DNA of 64,000 nucleotides from Bacteroidaceae bacterium (lineage in GTDB: Bacteria; Bacteroidota; Bacteroidia; Bacteroidales; Bacteroidaceae). Below are positions 63,131-64,000 of the stretch, piece by piece. Where the stretch lies: NCBI GenBank assembly GCA_017619335.1, contig JAFZSP010000071.1, positions 42,470 to 106,469 of the forward strand, written 5' to 3'. The notes beneath the pieces were generated by a model. That model ran no database searches. It saw nothing but the letters and a program-made list of their open reading frames with translations, and was not told where the DNA came from. The stretch's first letter is position 1. Every line of letters begins with the position of its first letter. The position numbers were made by a program, and so were the translations under genes.

Positions 63131-63853
63131 TCAGTTATGGTGAAGGACATCGCAGAAGACATTGATTTGGAAAGAGGGTCCGTAGTTAAAATAGAACGTG
63201 GAGCCAGAGATATCTTCGGAGAAGTCGTCGAGAATCCGGGGTTGTATTTTGGCACCAGCCTTCAGCTTGACACCAATGGAGGCTTCGATACCGACACCGG
63301 TATCTGTCACGCCATCTCCTACCAAAATTCCCAACGAGAGTTTGGGATTTATCTGTACGTAGCCTTCGCCATAGACGTAGAGTTCTCTGGTGAGTGAAGC
63401 GTCCTTGACTGTCTTTTTCTCCGTAGTTTCCTTGTCGCCGTCTGTGATGGTGGTGATTTCTGTCACGGCCTCCTCGTCGGTGATCTTGATTCCGCCGTAA
63501 AGGCCCACATTAAACTCCACATTGACTCCGACATCGATTCTGAGAGCAAGAGGAATTCCAGGACCAAACGGGATGGTGAGTCTGTTTCCAAATTCATCCT
63601 TTTGGATGGGGAGGCGATTGTTCTTCTTGGCTGTTTCTATTGCGCTGAGCACACCATTGGCGATTGTGAAGGATTGGTGGCTGATAGTCTTTGGTGTCAG
63701 ATCCTTGCTGAGGGTGAAATCCAGGGAAGAGACGTTCGTTGTGGCGGTTCTGTCCACCTGCCTGCGGTATTTCTTGCTTTTCCATTCCTCATAGTAGGTG
63801 TCGAACACGGTGGTCTTCTGGAAGTTGAACGTCATTTTGGGCGTGATGTTCAA
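63131..63853 (-). CDS. Middle part of an interrupted hypothetical protein
   Basis: 240 codons from TTG 63853 (or ATG 63835) to a TGA. The content is beta-barrel-like, with alternating strands such as LALRIDVGVNVEFNVGLYGGIKI and LYVYGEGYVQINPKLSLGILVGDG. Upstream, the same frame is open to a TAG at 63869-63871 with no better start codon. Together with its neighbours it looks like one long gene broken by two stops. Confidence 0.55.
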   Translation of the reverse strand: MNITPKMTFNFQKTTVFDTYYEEWKSKKYRRQVDRTATTNVSSLDFTLSKDLTPKTISHQSFTIANGVLSAIETAKKNNRLPIQKDEFGNRLTIPFGPGIPLALRIDVGVNVEFNVGLYGGIKITDEEAVTEITTITDGDKETTEKKTVKDASLTRELYVYGEGYVQINPKLSLGILVGDGVTDTGVGIEASIGVKLKAGAKIQPRILDDFSEDISGSTFYFNYGPSFQINVFCDVLHHN

Positions 63854-63868
63854 TTTATTTAGGGTTTG

Positions 63869-64000
63869 CTAATTTATTTTCAGGTGCCATTGTCTATGAC
63901 AGGCAAAAACAGGTACAAGGCTGACCTCGTTGTTGTATAATTGCCCCATGATGGGCTTCTGACCAAGGAATTCGAAAATGAGACGCAGAAGTCCCCTTAG
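63869..64000 (-). CDS. Partial protein running off the right edge
   Basis: 43 codons open to the window edge, ending HRQWHLKIN and a TAG. It is in the same frame as 63131-63853 and is probably the upstream part of the same interrupted gene. Too short to assign. Confidence 0.4.
   Translation of the reverse strand, partial: LRGLLRLIFEFLGQKPIMGQLYNNEVSLVPVFACHRQWHLKIN

Overview
The window reads as chromosomal DNA of a Bacteroidales bacterium, most likely Prevotella-like. Evidence: a SusC/SusD pair, many signal-peptide and lipobox proteins, Bacteroidetes-only DUF families (DUF4230, DUF4738, DUF4924, DUF4435), Bacteroidetes-type -7 boxes (TAnnTTTG) ahead of many genes, weak Shine-Dalgarno sites, and GH97, PL11 and C10-peptidase genes. 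Species cannot be named from this. I found no rRNA, tRNA, CRISPR array, integrase or intact insertion sequence.

1-5420 is a sugar-acid block: end of a rhamnose-mutarotase-family gene, a secreted esterase, then a tight operon of a zinc polyol dehydrogenase, tagaturonate reductase (uxaB) and altronate dehydratase (uxaA). 5439-15775 is housekeeping: peptidase T, ROK glucokinase, LysE exporter, DUF4924, rfbD, prfC, TsaC/Sua5, a ClC channel, fmt and an ECF sigma factor. 15900-24935 is one outer-membrane acquisition locus: SusC, SusD, a surface lipoprotein and a C10 cysteine protease, suggesting peptide rather than glycan use.

24995-39253 is mostly core: rpe, ComEC, two DUF4230 proteins divergent from a DUF4738 lipoprotein across a perfect 19-bp inverted repeat, rfbC, folB, class II ribonucleotide reductase, a nitroreductase, dnaA, an MCE protein and a cell-wall amidase. 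39439-41291 is an AAA ATPase plus DUF4435 TOPRIM-like pair resembling the two components of PARIS-type phage defence; it is translationally coupled to a carbohydrate block of PL11 rhamnogalacturonan lyase, GH97 and GH31. With uxaA/uxaB and the mutarotase this fits a pectin (rhamnogalacturonan) degrader. Then come carboxynorspermidine synthase, recA, an anaerobic sulfatase maturase and a sialate O-acetylesterase.

53787-54803 is a gene-free, repeat-rich stretch. 54804-60846 holds a surface group: a 55-aa peptide, a cohesin-like secreted protein, a 1205-aa dockerin protein and a beta-helix protein. A HepT/MntA toxin-antitoxin pair follows. The right edge carries one long reading frame interrupted by two in-frame stops. 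Many spacers are built of degenerate 7-12 bp tandem repeats touching start or stop codons, and palindromic inserts appear in frame inside uxaA and probably the PL11 gene.
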